DNA from: Cerasicoccus maritimus
GTDB taxonomy: Bacteria; Verrucomicrobiota; Verrucomicrobiia; Opitutales; Cerasicoccaceae
DNA: 64,000 nt
NCBI GenBank assembly: GCA_031296935.1
Contig: JAVDPD010000025.1
Location: forward strand, 1 to 64,000
Reading direction: 5' to 3'
In this document: one piece after another, positions 38,788 through 48,357 of the stretch
How positions within the stretch are numbered: the first letter of the stretch is position 1
How the letters are laid out: each line of letters opens with the position of its first letter
Translations under genes and position numbers: made by a program
The notes under the pieces: generated by a model
What the model was told of the DNA's origin: nothing
What the model saw: only the letters and a program-made list of their open reading frames with translations
Database searches by the model: none

Positions 38788-39207
38788 CTAGACTTCTTTG
38801 AGGCAGTGTTCGGCGAAGGCCTTAATCTTATTCCACACGTTCGAGAGACCGTTGCGACGGTTAGGTGTTAGATGCTGGGTAACGCCAACTTGGGCGAGGA
38901 AATCCGGTGGTATCGCAATGATCTCCTCCGGCGCATAACCGCTATAAAGCTGCGTGAGCAGGCCCGCGACGCCTTTAGTGATTACGGCGTCCGAATCGGT
39001 CTCGAAGTAGCATTTGCCGTCTTCGAAGCTCGGCACCAGCCATAGTTGGGACTGACAACCTTCGATGCGGAAGGCGTCGTTTTTGAACTCGTCGGCTAGA
39101 GGCTTCTGGCTCTTCGCGTTGTCGATAATGTATGCGAAACGCTCCTGTGGATCTTCAATAATCGACAGGTCTTCGACCAGTTCATCTCGTTTCTCTTCTA
39201 AAGTCAT
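38788..39207 (-). CDS. sufE: SufE-family cysteine desulfurase activator
   Basis: SufE accepts sulfur from SufS for Fe-S cluster assembly. The 139-residue product carries the acceptor Cys51 in FRIEGCQSQLWLVP and the fold signatures DLSIIEDPQERFAYIID and LTQLYSGYAPEEII. Length is typical. It stands apart from any suf cluster and is preceded by the hpt operon. Confidence 0.94.
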   Translation of the reverse strand: MTLEEKRDELVEDLSIIEDPQERFAYIIDNAKSQKPLADEFKNDAFRIEGCQSQLWLVPSFEDGKCYFETDSDAVITKGVAGLLTQLYSGYAPEEIIAIPPDFLAQVGVTQHLTPNRRNGLSNVWNKIKAFAEHCLKEV

Positions 39208-39299
39208 GATTAAACAGTGTATAAGTGCGTGAGTGTGCAGGTGTGTTGAGTTACGTCTATACTAACGACCTACTCACCTAAACGCTTACGAACTTTAAT

Positions 39300-39861
<562 letters not shown>

Positions 39862-39875
<14 letters not shown>

Positions 39876-40587
39876 TTTCGAGCTTTCTGTAAGTAGATGG
39901 GAAACGCTTCTTTGCGCGCTTGAGCGATTTTTCAATGTCGTCGGTCAGCCGGGGAGCGCCGGGTGTGCTGTGCGCCTTCATCAGTAGGGCCACGCAGCGT
40001 TTGTCGCGCTCTTCCAGATACCAATCGCCCACATAATAATAAATGGTCCGGCGGTAGTTGTCGTCGTAAGTGTTGCTGGATTTCTCCATGTCGGCCAGGA
40101 GCCATTCGAAGTCTTCGGTCGCCACGTCGCCACGGCCAAGGAATCCCGGGCTACGAGCCGAATTGATGCCACGGATCAGGCGCGTGTCCGGGTTGTCGGG
40201 GTCGCTGGCAATGAGCTCGTCAAGGATGGTGTAGCCCTTTTCCACGTAGTCGAGCTTGCTGAAAATGGACACATACTGCGCCTTCATGACGGTGTTGCTC
40301 CCGAGCATAGCTTGGGTCTTGGCGTTGTCGGGATCGACCTTGAGGATCTCTTTGAAGATCACGATGGACTTATCCAGCGCCTGCTCGCTCTCGTCATTCA
40401 TGGCAACTTCGGTGTAGGCGATGCCAAGGTCATATTTCACGTCGAGGTTGTTCGGATCTTGGGCAAGTTTCTTTTCCAGACCAGCAATGCTTTGGTCACC
40501 ACTGGTGTCGGCTTTCAAGTCCCGCTCGGCGTGCAGGGCACCAGCGGTGATCGCGAGTAGTAATCCGTAATGAAAAGCTCTGAACAT
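39862..40587 (-). CDS. Secreted TPR-repeat protein
   Basis: The 241-residue product has a signal peptide (1-20, ending ALHAERD) and tetratricopeptide-like helical repeats over about residues 35-200 (LDVKYDLGIAYTEVAMNDE, ILKVDPDNAKTQAMLGS, LIASDPDNPDTRLIRG). The function is not recognised; such proteins scaffold periplasmic complexes. Its stop overlaps the hpt start. Confidence 0.75.
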
Positions 40588-40776
40588 GAATAAACTTCAT
40601 AGGGTGCAATTGGACCTAATGCTGTCAATGAGAACCGCACCTAAACAGCTTGTTATAAAGCGATTTACGGGCCAAAATTCGCGCCAAAAGCCCGTTTGGT
40701 AGCATTATTGTGACGCAAAGTGGGATTTCTTGCGTTTAATTTGACACTTGGCGCCGCATTCGCTGACGTTGCCCGC

Positions 40777-41850
40777 ATGATTGGGGTAAGTGTGCAAGGC
40801 GTAATCAAACGCTTTGGCGAGACAACGGCGCTCGCCGGCATCGATGTTGAAATCGAGCCGGGTGAACTCTTTTTTCTTCTCGGGCCAAGTGGCTGCGGCA
40901 AAACCACGCTGCTACGCTGCCTGGCGGGTTTTTACATCCCGGAGGAGGGGAAGATCCTCTTCGGCGACGAGGATGTCACCAAAAAGGAACCCCACAAGCG
41001 CGGCACTGGCATGATGTTCCAGAGCTACGCGCTGTGGCCCCACATGACCGTGCTTGAAAACGTCGCCTTCGGTCTGGAGCAGCAAAAAGTGCCCAAGGCC
41101 GAACGCCTCACGCGCGCCCGCGAAGCCCTGGCCTCCGTCCAGATGGAGGAATACGGCGACCGCAAGCCCAACGCGCTTTCCGGCGGCCAGCAGCAACGCG
41201 TGGCCCTTGCGCGCGCCCTGGTTATCCGCCCCAAGTGCCTGCTGCTCGACGAACCACTTTCCAACCTCGACGCCAAGCTCCGCAACGATATGCGCCTGGA
41301 AATTCGCCGCATCTGCAAGGAGTACCAGTTGACCACGATTTACGTGACCCATGACCAAAAGGAGGCCCTGAGCATCGCAGACCGGATGGCGGTTTTCTCG
41401 CGCGGCGAGCTTCAGCAGGTCGGCAGTCCGGTGGATGTCTATCGTCGCCCGAAGAACAAGTTTGTCGCGGACTTCATCGGTGAGGCCAACTTCATCCCGG
41501 GCAAATTCAAAACGATGGCCAACGGATTTTATGTGGTCGAAACAGCCTTTGGCGAGCTGCTCGGCTCAGCGCCCGAAGGGACCACGCTTTCGGCGGGCGC
41601 CGCGGTCACGATTATGATCCGCCCGGAGATGCTGCGTCTCGAAGAAAAGGCTGCCGCCGTGAATGCGATTCCCGCCACGATCGACGGTCTGACTTACTAC
41701 GGCGAAGTTGCGCACTACGACGTTGCACCCACTGCGGGCGGCGAGTCCCTGCGCGTATCGGAAATCAACCCGCAGCACCTCGGCGGCTCCCGTGATGGCC
41801 AAATCTACGCTGCCGCCCGCCCCGAAGACGTAGTCATCCTAACCGATTGA
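40777..41850 (+). CDS. ABC transporter ATPase, Fe3+/polyamine type
   Basis: The 357-residue product has Walker A GPSGCGKTT, signature ALSGGQQQRVALARAL, Walker B CLLLDEPLSNLDAKLR, the switch His in YVTHDQKEAL and a C-terminal TOBE region (about 280-350). This is the PotA/FbpC/UgpC class (CUT1/Fe). The ATG at 40777 starts MIGVSVQGVIKRFG; upstream codons are not conserved-looking. It heads an operon with a lipoprotein gene and a binding protein; no permease gene is present in the window. Confidence 0.93.
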   Translation: MIGVSVQGVIKRFGETTALAGIDVEIEPGELFFLLGPSGCGKTTLLRCLAGFYIPEEGKILFGDEDVTKKEPHKRGTGMMFQSYALWPHMTVLENVAFGLEQQKVPKAERLTRAREALASVQMEEYGDRKPNALSGGQQQRVALARALVIRPKCLLLDEPLSNLDAKLRNDMRLEIRRICKEYQLTTIYVTHDQKEALSIADRMAVFSRGELQQVGSPVDVYRRPKNKFVADFIGEANFIPGKFKTMANGFYVVETAFGELLGSAPEGTTLSAGAAVTIMIRPEMLRLEEKAAAVNAIPATIDGLTYYGEVAHYDVAPTAGGESLRVSEINPQHLGGSRDGQIYAAARPEDVVILTD

Positions 41851-41856
41851 ATTCTC

Positions 41857-42282
41857 ATGCTCAAGAAGTCCATCATCTTAGTTTTGATATTTTCGATGTT
41901 CAGTGGATGCAGCGAGCCGAGTCACAATTTTGTTCGATACGATTTTGAAGAATTGACCGAACGCTGTACGGTTTTCAGTCGCGAAGGTTCAATAGTCGCA
42001 TTCGCATATCCAATGTGGAGTCTTATTGAGGTAGGAATGAACGATAACATAACTAAGGTTTCAGTTATTAAGCCAGTGCCCTTCGATCCGGACAGTATTT
42101 CTGAAGGAAAGGAACCCCAATCACCGTTCGTAAAAGAACACTTTATTGAATACGGAAATTTGGCTATTTTTGATTCTGATTGTGAGCTCGTGGGCATCAT
42201 TAAATTAAATGGTGCATCGTCCAAGGAGGAAATAAGAGCACTGCTACTCAGCTCCTTACTGAATTCTCCTGAGCCAGAGTAA
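41857..42282 (+). CDS. AT-rich small lipoprotein of unknown function
   Basis: The 141-residue product begins MLKKSIILVLIFSMFSGCS, a lipoprotein signal with lipobox FSGC (Cys18). The rest has no family I recognise and is acidic. Its DNA is clearly AT-richer than the flanking transporter genes, and its first bases (AATTCTCATGCT...TCCATCATC, 41850-41876) nearly repeat those of the next gene (42281-42307). It looks like a late insertion into the transporter operon. It is in frame, follows the ATPase gene by 6 bp, and precedes the binding protein by 5 bp. Confidence 0.7.
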   Translation: MLKKSIILVLIFSMFSGCSEPSHNFVRYDFEELTERCTVFSREGSIVAFAYPMWSLIEVGMNDNITKVSVIKPVPFDPDSISEGKEPQSPFVKEHFIEYGNLAIFDSDCELVGIIKLNGASSKEEIRALLLSSLLNSPEPE

Positions 42283-42287
42283 TTCTT

Positions 42288-43901
42288 ATGCTGCGTAATT
42301 CCATCATCGTCCTGCTCATCGCGCTGGTTGTCGGCGTGCCGATTGCGTTGCGCAAGAAGCAGGACATCGTCAAGAATCCCGACGCGACGCTGATCATCAT
42401 TTCGCCGCACAACGAGGCGATCCGCTACGAGTTCGAGACGGCTTTCCGCAAATGGTATGAGGCGGAGACTGGCAAGGTCGTCACCATCGACTGGCGCAGC
42501 CCCGGCGGCACCAGCGAGATCGTCAAATACCTAAATGCCGAATACACCAATCAGTTCCGGCTTTATTGGACGCGTGATCTCGGCCGCGAGTGGAGCGCCA
42601 CCGTCGCCGACGCGTTCGACAACCGCAAGGTCGCTTTGCCCGACGACCCCGCCGGAGACGACGAAGCGCAGGCCGCGCGCCGCGCTTTTCTGGCCAGCAA
42701 CGTGGGCGTGGGCATCGACCTGTTTCACGGCGGCGGCTGGTATGACTTCAACGTGAAGGCGCAGCAGGGGATGCTCGTTGCGAACAACGTCTTTGGAAAG
42801 CACCCGGCTTGGTTCACGGAAGAGATGATTCCGCAGACCTTTTCCGGCGAAGTATTCTGGGATAAAGAACACCGTTACGTCGGCGCCGTGCTGTCGAGCT
42901 TCGGCATCATTTTCAACCGCGATGAGCTGCGCAGCGCGGGTTTCGAGGGCGAGCCGTCTCATTGGCGCGACTTGGCCGACCCGAAGTTCTATGGCAGCGT
43001 CGCCGTGGCCGATCCGACCAAGAGCGGCTCTATAACCAAGGCTTTCGAAATGCTCGTGCAGCAGCAAATGCAAGAGCTCGTCGCCGCCGGCGTGCCCGAG
43101 GAGCAGGCCGTGCCCGAAGGCTGGATGAACGGCATGCAGCTGATCCAGCTCATCTCGGGCAACGCCCGCTACTTCACCGACTCCGCGACCAAGCCCGTGC
43201 TCGACGTGTCCGCTGGCGACTGCGCTATCGGTATGGCCATCGATTTCTACGGACGCTTTCAGGAGCAAAACCTGGTCGACCGTGGCGGAGGCGAACGCTT
43301 CGGCTTCATCATGCCTCCGGGTGGTTCATCGATCTCAGCGGACCCGATTGGCCTGCTCCGCGGCGCACCGCACAAAGAAATCGCCGAGGCCTTCATCGAA
43401 TACACGCTTTCGCAGGAGGGGCAGAAGCTCTGGGACTTCAAGGTCGGCACGCCCGGCGGCCCGATCGAATACGCGCTGCGCCGCTCGCCGATTCGCCGCG
43501 ATCTTTACGAGCCGCAGTTTGCGGAATACCGCTCCGACGCCACGGTCCTCCCTTACGATGAGACCGAGGGCTTTGTCTACCAGCCGGCTTGGACTGGCCG
43601 CTTGTTCAGCGAGCTGCGTTTCGTGGTCCGCGCCGCATTCATCGACCCGGGTGAGGAATTGCGCGCCGCGTGGGGTTCGATCCTTCGGGCCCGCGAAGAA
43701 GGCCGCACCGCCGACGCCGACGCCGCATTTGCCGTGCTGAGCGATCTTTCCGCCATCGACTACGAGCAGGCCAAAACCACGATCGATGAAAAACTAGGCG
43801 AAGGTGCCCTGGGCCGCCTGGAACTGTTGACCCAGCTCTCCGGCCAATTTCGCGAACAATATCGCAGCGCCCAACAGATTGCTAACGGAGGCCAGGGGTA
43901 A
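42288..43901 (+). CDS. ABC transporter substrate-binding protein, iron type
   Basis: The 537-residue protein has a membrane-anchored N-terminus (about 3-21) and then the extracellular solute-binding fold: LIIISPHNEAIRYEFETAF, FRLYWTRDLGREW, ADPTKSGSITKAFEMLV and FIMPPGGSSISADPIGLL. This pattern matches Fe3+-binding AfuA/FbpA-like proteins. The C-terminal 120 residues after SQEGQKLWDFKVG are longer than usual. It belongs with the ATPase at 40777. Confidence 0.85.
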   Translation: MLRNSIIVLLIALVVGVPIALRKKQDIVKNPDATLIIISPHNEAIRYEFETAFRKWYEAETGKVVTIDWRSPGGTSEIVKYLNAEYTNQFRLYWTRDLGREWSATVADAFDNRKVALPDDPAGDDEAQAARRAFLASNVGVGIDLFHGGGWYDFNVKAQQGMLVANNVFGKHPAWFTEEMIPQTFSGEVFWDKEHRYVGAVLSSFGIIFNRDELRSAGFEGEPSHWRDLADPKFYGSVAVADPTKSGSITKAFEMLVQQQMQELVAAGVPEEQAVPEGWMNGMQLIQLISGNARYFTDSATKPVLDVSAGDCAIGMAIDFYGRFQEQNLVDRGGGERFGFIMPPGGSSISADPIGLLRGAPHKEIAEAFIEYTLSQEGQKLWDFKVGTPGGPIEYALRRSPIRRDLYEPQFAEYRSDATVLPYDETEGFVYQPAWTGRLFSELRFVVRAAFIDPGEELRAAWGSILRAREEGRTADADAAFAVLSDLSAIDYEQAKTTIDEKLGEGALGRLELLTQLSGQFREQYRSAQQIANGGQG

Positions 43902-44090
43902 CTCCGCACATTGCATACGCTAAAATCATTGCTTCTCCTTAGTTTCGTCGAATTGGTTCTCCGGCAAAGGTCAATTGAGTTTCGACACCGCTCTAGATGG
44001 TGATCAAGAAAAGGCCCTGCACTCCAGCAAGACCTTTTCATGTGGCCAAACCAGGGAATGGGCCGGTTTTCCACTAACTAACTTGGGTCT
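43902..44090. other. Short spacer after the ABC operon
   Basis: No gene is visible. A weak hairpin (AAAAGG...CCTTTT, about 44014-44036) may end both converging transcripts. The expected permease gene is not here. Confidence 0.4.
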
Positions 44091-44948
44091 TCAACAGCGC
44101 GGAAATACGCTACCAATCCCATCCATGATCTCCTGATTAAAAACATCCAAAATGTGCGTGCAGAAGTCATGCACTGTCAACTGAGTGAACATGAGCTCGG
44201 TCATGTCCAAAGCGTAGGTGACGCGCTGCGCATCGTCGGTTGCATGCGAGTCGAAGAAAGTCGCATTAGCCAGACGACGCCCCTCTACCGCGAGGTCGTA
44301 ACGCTTGCCGCCAACGATCTGCGAATCGAAAACACCGTTGAGCGAAGCGGCGAGATTCGGATGCGCATCAAGCGAAAGCAGGAGCTTAAACTGATCGGGT
44401 AGCCAGTCGAATCCTCGCCAAACCTCACAGCCGATCAGTTGCTTCGGTCGCATCGATTCGGGCAGGCGTTTAATTGCCGACAACAGTGCCTGAAAGACAC
44501 CGATGTGCGTAGCGTGTTTATCGAGTGGATTGTGTGTGTATACCACCTCCGGCTGTGTCGCTTTGAGAATAGCCTCCAGATCATCGACCATTGCAATGCG
44601 CTGGTCGGCATTCTTCGCGACTGAACTTGGATGCGCGAGCTGCGCCATAAAGGAATACTGCCCGATCACAGAAGCGGTCCGCTGCTCCTTCACGCGAACA
44701 GACTTCATCTGCTCATCGGAGAAAGAGGCATAAGGACCGGTGCGCGCGCTACCAGCGCCGTCAGTGCAAGTCACCCCGCCAAACCAGCGATCAGTGCGCT
44801 GAAAACATTGCAGTATACCGTGCAAGGCCATGAATTCGAGATCGTCCTGATGGGCGCCCACACCGAGGTGCGTGGTCCGCGTCATGGCCTCTGAGCAGCC
44901 TTGAGCATCGGGGACGAAGAGGTCGGATTTCGCGTGAGTAAAGTTCAT
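44091..44948 (-). CDS. PIG-L/LmbE-family deacetylase
   Basis: The LmbE fold removes N-acetyl groups from amino sugars using zinc. The 285-residue product keeps the metal and catalytic motif AHQDDLE (His33, Asp36) and the second site HATHI (His145, His148). It starts with an ATG overlapping the ROK gene stop as TAATG, so it is translationally coupled and third in the nagB operon. It plausibly deacetylates N-acetylglucosamine or a related sugar; this is inference from context. Confidence 0.85.
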   Translation of the reverse strand: MNFTHAKSDLFVPDAQGCSEAMTRTTHLGVGAHQDDLEFMALHGILQCFQRTDRWFGGVTCTDGAGSARTGPYASFSDEQMKSVRVKEQRTASVIGQYSFMAQLAHPSSVAKNADQRIAMVDDLEAILKATQPEVVYTHNPLDKHATHIGVFQALLSAIKRLPESMRPKQLIGCEVWRGFDWLPDQFKLLLSLDAHPNLAASLNGVFDSQIVGGKRYDLAVEGRRLANATFFDSHATDDAQRVTYALDMTELMFTQLTVHDFCTHILDVFNQEIMDGIGSVFPRC

Positions 44949-46354
44949 TAGACAGTTGTTTTTAAAGTTGGCAGACTGGCGGCGGCAACTGCCTGGCCAT
45001 GACGTTTCATTTTCTCATCGGGCATGCTTAGAGTCAACCGATCTGCCAACTCTGGATAAACATCCGCCAGCACACGCTCCGCTTGCGCCTGTAGGATCTG
45101 CCCGCCCTGCCCCGAACTAACACGGCCCAAGAACAACAGGTGTTTAAAGTCGTAGAAATCGCAATAGTGCGCGATTGAATAACCGAAATAAATACCGAGC
45201 GTACGGTAAATATCGGCGGCGCGTTCGTCGCCCAATTTCATCCGATTCTGCACGCATTCAAGCCTCTCTGGCAGCGAAGTATCGCCTGCAATGTCCAAGC
45301 CCGCCGGTCGAATCAACCGCGCGACGGCTTGCTGCGAGAAATATTGCACACCACAGCCCAAATCACCGCTCCACTCATCCACCGCAGCATTGAAAGCATA
45401 GTCCACCGGCGCAAAGGCGAGCTCATTGAGCCAACCCGTAATATCACCGGAATCATTGATGTAACCCACTGCCTGGCTTGTCCCCATCGACACGCCAAGC
45501 ACACCATTGGCGCCGAGTGACATCGCACCTGCGAGCGCGGTTACGTCACCATCATTATGTACGACAAACGGGACATCGCCCCAACGTTTTTGCAGCTCAG
45601 TAAATACCGGCCGAATACGTAATTGAAAATCCTCTGGTGAGACCCCCCGAAAGAGCGAGGCCACGCGCGGTTCGCTGTTTACATACACGCCGGCGGCGCT
45701 GCCACCGATTGCATCAACGCGGGGCAAGTGCTTGGCCGCACGCTCCAAACTATCCTGAATACCCGCAATGTGGTAGCTGGGATCACTTTGAAAATACGGG
45801 TCCCACTTCACCTCTTCAGTGAAAACAACTTCGCCATCTATCAACGCCGCGCATTTGCGATCACTACCGCCCAAGTCGAAGCCGATGCGGCAACCCTCCA
45901 AATCGCGCGTGGCAGATTGCTCCAGCGACACCTTACCGGCATCGTCAGCCAACTCGTTCACCGCTTCGACTCGGAAATCCGCCAGAAAGCAGGTCTGCCC
46001 CATGAATCTGTAGTCAAAAGCTCTGGTGCCCTCCGGCGAGTAATCAGCTTTTAACTGAGCCACCACTTCCGGCGCGCCTTGGATGAAAACTTCATTGCCG
46101 CCCCATGCCCATAGGAGAAATTTTACGATGCGCTCAAGGCAACGGTAGTTGAAAGACTGGTAGCTTGCTTCCGCTGGCAGCATCGATAAACGATACGTCC
46201 AATGCGCACCATCGGGACGGCGGATACACACCGCGACCTCCCGCTTATTCAGGTTCTCGGCAACTTGCTGTTGGTAGTGATCGTGCCAAACCTTTGCAGG
46301 CAAAAATGTCGGGTTTAAAACCGGTCGGTGTAGGTAGCTTCCATAGGCCATCAT
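44948..46354 (-). CDS. ROK-like sugar kinase with N-terminal extension
   Basis: From the ATG at 46354 the product has about 468 residues. The C-terminal two thirds carry the actin-fold nucleotide site: CRIGFDLGGSDRKCAALIDG, FVVHNDGDVTALAGAM and LGVSMGTSQAVGY. The usual ROK zinc cluster (CxCGxxGCxE) is absent, and about 150 N-terminal residues of unknown kind come first. Its start overlaps the nagB stop (TAATG), tying it to amino-sugar use. A longer frame starts earlier but overlaps nagB. It is probably an amino-sugar kinase; a BadF-like kinase is an alternative. Confidence 0.75.
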   Translation of the reverse strand: MMAYGSYLHRPVLNPTFLPAKVWHDHYQQQVAENLNKREVAVCIRRPDGAHWTYRLSMLPAEASYQSFNYRCLERIVKFLLWAWGGNEVFIQGAPEVVAQLKADYSPEGTRAFDYRFMGQTCFLADFRVEAVNELADDAGKVSLEQSATRDLEGCRIGFDLGGSDRKCAALIDGEVVFTEEVKWDPYFQSDPSYHIAGIQDSLERAAKHLPRVDAIGGSAAGVYVNSEPRVASLFRGVSPEDFQLRIRPVFTELQKRWGDVPFVVHNDGDVTALAGAMSLGANGVLGVSMGTSQAVGYINDSGDITGWLNELAFAPVDYAFNAAVDEWSGDLGCGVQYFSQQAVARLIRPAGLDIAGDTSLPERLECVQNRMKLGDERAADIYRTLGIYFGYSIAHYCDFYDFKHLLFLGRVSSGQGGQILQAQAERVLADVYPELADRLTLSMPDEKMKRHGQAVAAASLPTLKTTV

Positions 46355-48279
46355 TAAGCGTCCTCCTTGAGGTTCCATTGTTTGAAGCCTTCAATGGCCT
46401 CGTATTCCGGCAAACCCAGTGCATCGTAGATTTCTGCTGTCGTGCGGTTGAGCTGGCTGGCCAAATTCCATGAGTCGCTAGCGCTTTTACGCAAAGTGCT
46501 CGGCGACTGGCTTCGTTGGGTTTGGTGCTGGTAGATGCCGCGAATTTTATAATCAAACTCGTCAGGAGACAGCGGCACCGCCATATCAATTTCGTGAGTA
46601 TCCCACTCTGCGCCTGGGCCTCGGTAGAGCCAAATGCGGCATTGTTTCAACCAATCGCCCCACACACATTGCTGCAAGGATTCGCGCAGAACTTCGAAGC
46701 AAATCGCTGGCACCGAAAGCGGGTCGTGCCCCAAACCGGTAGCAAATATCTGATGTGGCTTCAGCTCCTCCAAGAGCTTCACCATGACGGCAATATCGGC
46801 CTCCGTCCGCTTAAAGCGGCGGTAGCGCCCCTCCTCGTAAAACGGCAGATCGAGGAAGCGCAATTGGCTAGATTCGATCCCCATCAAGCGCGCCGATGAG
46901 CGCGTCTCTCCGCGGCGGATAAGCCCCTTTAAGTGGCGAATGTCCTTGGTGTCTTCACCAAATTGGCCTTTAGCATCAAGCTGAGTTTCGACTTCACGCG
47001 CGAAGCCAACATCATCCTGATTCGAACGCTCTTGGCCAATCTCCATGATCAGCTCAATCGCGCGACGCGCATCGGGGTCCGGCACCGCAAGGTTGCCCGA
47101 AGTAGCGTAAGCAACCGTGACCTCGTGGCCTTGGTTGGCCAAACGGTGTAGCGTGCCACCAAGGCAGAATACATCGTCCATCGGCTCCGGGCTGAGGACC
47201 AGCGAACGCTTCGGAAAGGGGTTAGCCCGCTCAGGGCGGCTGCTGTCATCCGCATGAGGCTTGCCACCCGGCCAACCGGTAATGGTGTGCTGCGTAATGT
47301 TGAACAACTCAATGTTCAGGTTGTATGCCGAGCCCTTCTCGGTAAGCAGATCGGCCATACCGTTTTCCGCATAGTCCTCGTCGGTGAGTTTCAGCAACGG
47401 CTTCTCGACCTTGCGCGCCAACCAAACGACTGATTTGCGCACCATCTCCGGCGACCACTCCACCGGCCCTACGAGCCAGGGATAACGCGCGCGTGTTAAG
47501 TGGCTAGCCGCAGCGGCATCCAGGCAGAATTCGCAGTCGCTGTGCTGTTGGAGGAAGCTCGCGGGAATGGAGTCAGTCTGCACGCCTTCAACCGACTGCA
47601 TGATGACCGGCGCCTTGGCTTCGCCCCAGGCTAACAGGTAAACTTTGCGTGCATCAAGGATCGTGCCCACGCCCATAGTGATCGCGTGGCGCGGCACATT
47701 TTCCTCACCCAGAAAGTCGCGCGCGGCGTCGCGGCGCGTCAGGCTGTCAAGTGTGACCAGACGAGTGCGCGTGGTGGCGTCGGAACCCGGTTCGTTGAAG
47801 CCGATGTGCCCAGTGCGACCGATGCCGAGGATTTGAATATCGATGCCACCGGCCTCGCGAATCGCCTCTTCGTAGGCTTGGCAGGAGGCGTAAACCTCCT
47901 CGCGGGCAACAAGGCCATCCGGCACATGGGTATTCTCCGGCTTCAGGTCGACATGATCAAAAAGCTGGTCTTGCATGAAACGGCGATAGCTCTCGGGATG
48001 GTCACCTGGCAGGCCGTAATATTCATCCAAGTTAAAAGTGATGACATTCAAAAAGGATAAGCGATCCTCGCGGTGCATGCGGATCAACTCACGGTATAGC
48101 CGGACCGGCGTCGAGCCAGTCGCAAGGCCGAGAACGGTCGGTTTGCCAGCAGCATTCCGCTCGCGAATGAGGCATCCGATGGCTTTGGCAACGTGGGCGC
48201 AGGCCTCATCAGCATCAGCGTAAATCGTCGTGCTGATGCGCTCGGCTTGGGTATAATCTGAAATAGACGCGTGACTCAT
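46354..48279 (-). CDS. nagB: Glucosamine-6-phosphate deaminase fused to LmbE-like domain
   Basis: NagB converts glucosamine 6-phosphate to fructose 6-phosphate and ammonia. In the 641-residue product residues 1-290 carry the deaminase signatures: GLATGSTPVRLY, FNLDEYYGL (Asp85) and GIGRTGHIGFNEPGS (His158). Residues about 355-630 form an LmbE-type deacetylase fold, a fusion also known in Bacteroidetes. Its motif reads SPEPMDDV (363-370) instead of SPHPDDDV, and the later His pair is not recognisable. The domain is probably inactive. It heads a three-gene operon divergent from an AraC regulator. Confidence 0.92.
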   Translation of the reverse strand: MSHASISDYTQAERISTTIYADADEACAHVAKAIGCLIRERNAAGKPTVLGLATGSTPVRLYRELIRMHREDRLSFLNVITFNLDEYYGLPGDHPESYRRFMQDQLFDHVDLKPENTHVPDGLVAREEVYASCQAYEEAIREAGGIDIQILGIGRTGHIGFNEPGSDATTRTRLVTLDSLTRRDAARDFLGEENVPRHAITMGVGTILDARKVYLLAWGEAKAPVIMQSVEGVQTDSIPASFLQQHSDCEFCLDAAAASHLTRARYPWLVGPVEWSPEMVRKSVVWLARKVEKPLLKLTDEDYAENGMADLLTEKGSAYNLNIELFNITQHTITGWPGGKPHADDSSRPERANPFPKRSLVLSPEPMDDVFCLGGTLHRLANQGHEVTVAYATSGNLAVPDPDARRAIELIMEIGQERSNQDDVGFAREVETQLDAKGQFGEDTKDIRHLKGLIRRGETRSSARLMGIESSQLRFLDLPFYEEGRYRRFKRTEADIAVMVKLLEELKPHQIFATGLGHDPLSVPAICFEVLRESLQQCVWGDWLKQCRIWLYRGPGAEWDTHEIDMAVPLSPDEFDYKIRGIYQHQTQRSQSPSTLRKSASDSWNLASQLNRTTAEIYDALGLPEYEAIEGFKQWNLKEDA

Positions 48280-48286
48280 GTTCTAG

Positions 48287-48295
48287 AGTATAGCA
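48287..48295 (-). promoter_or_regulatory. Possible extended -10 element of nagB
   Basis: On the minus strand TGC-TATACT lies eight bases upstream of the nagB ATG, an extended -10 form. No good -35 is seen, and the mRNA leader would be very short, so this is tentative. The 78-bp divergent gap also holds two TTTTCGG copies (about 48322 and 48343). Confidence 0.35.
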
Positions 48296-48357
48296 TAAGC
48301 CAATTCGTTTACATTTGCCTTTTTCGGCATTTTTTTTGACATTTTCGGAACTAAGCC

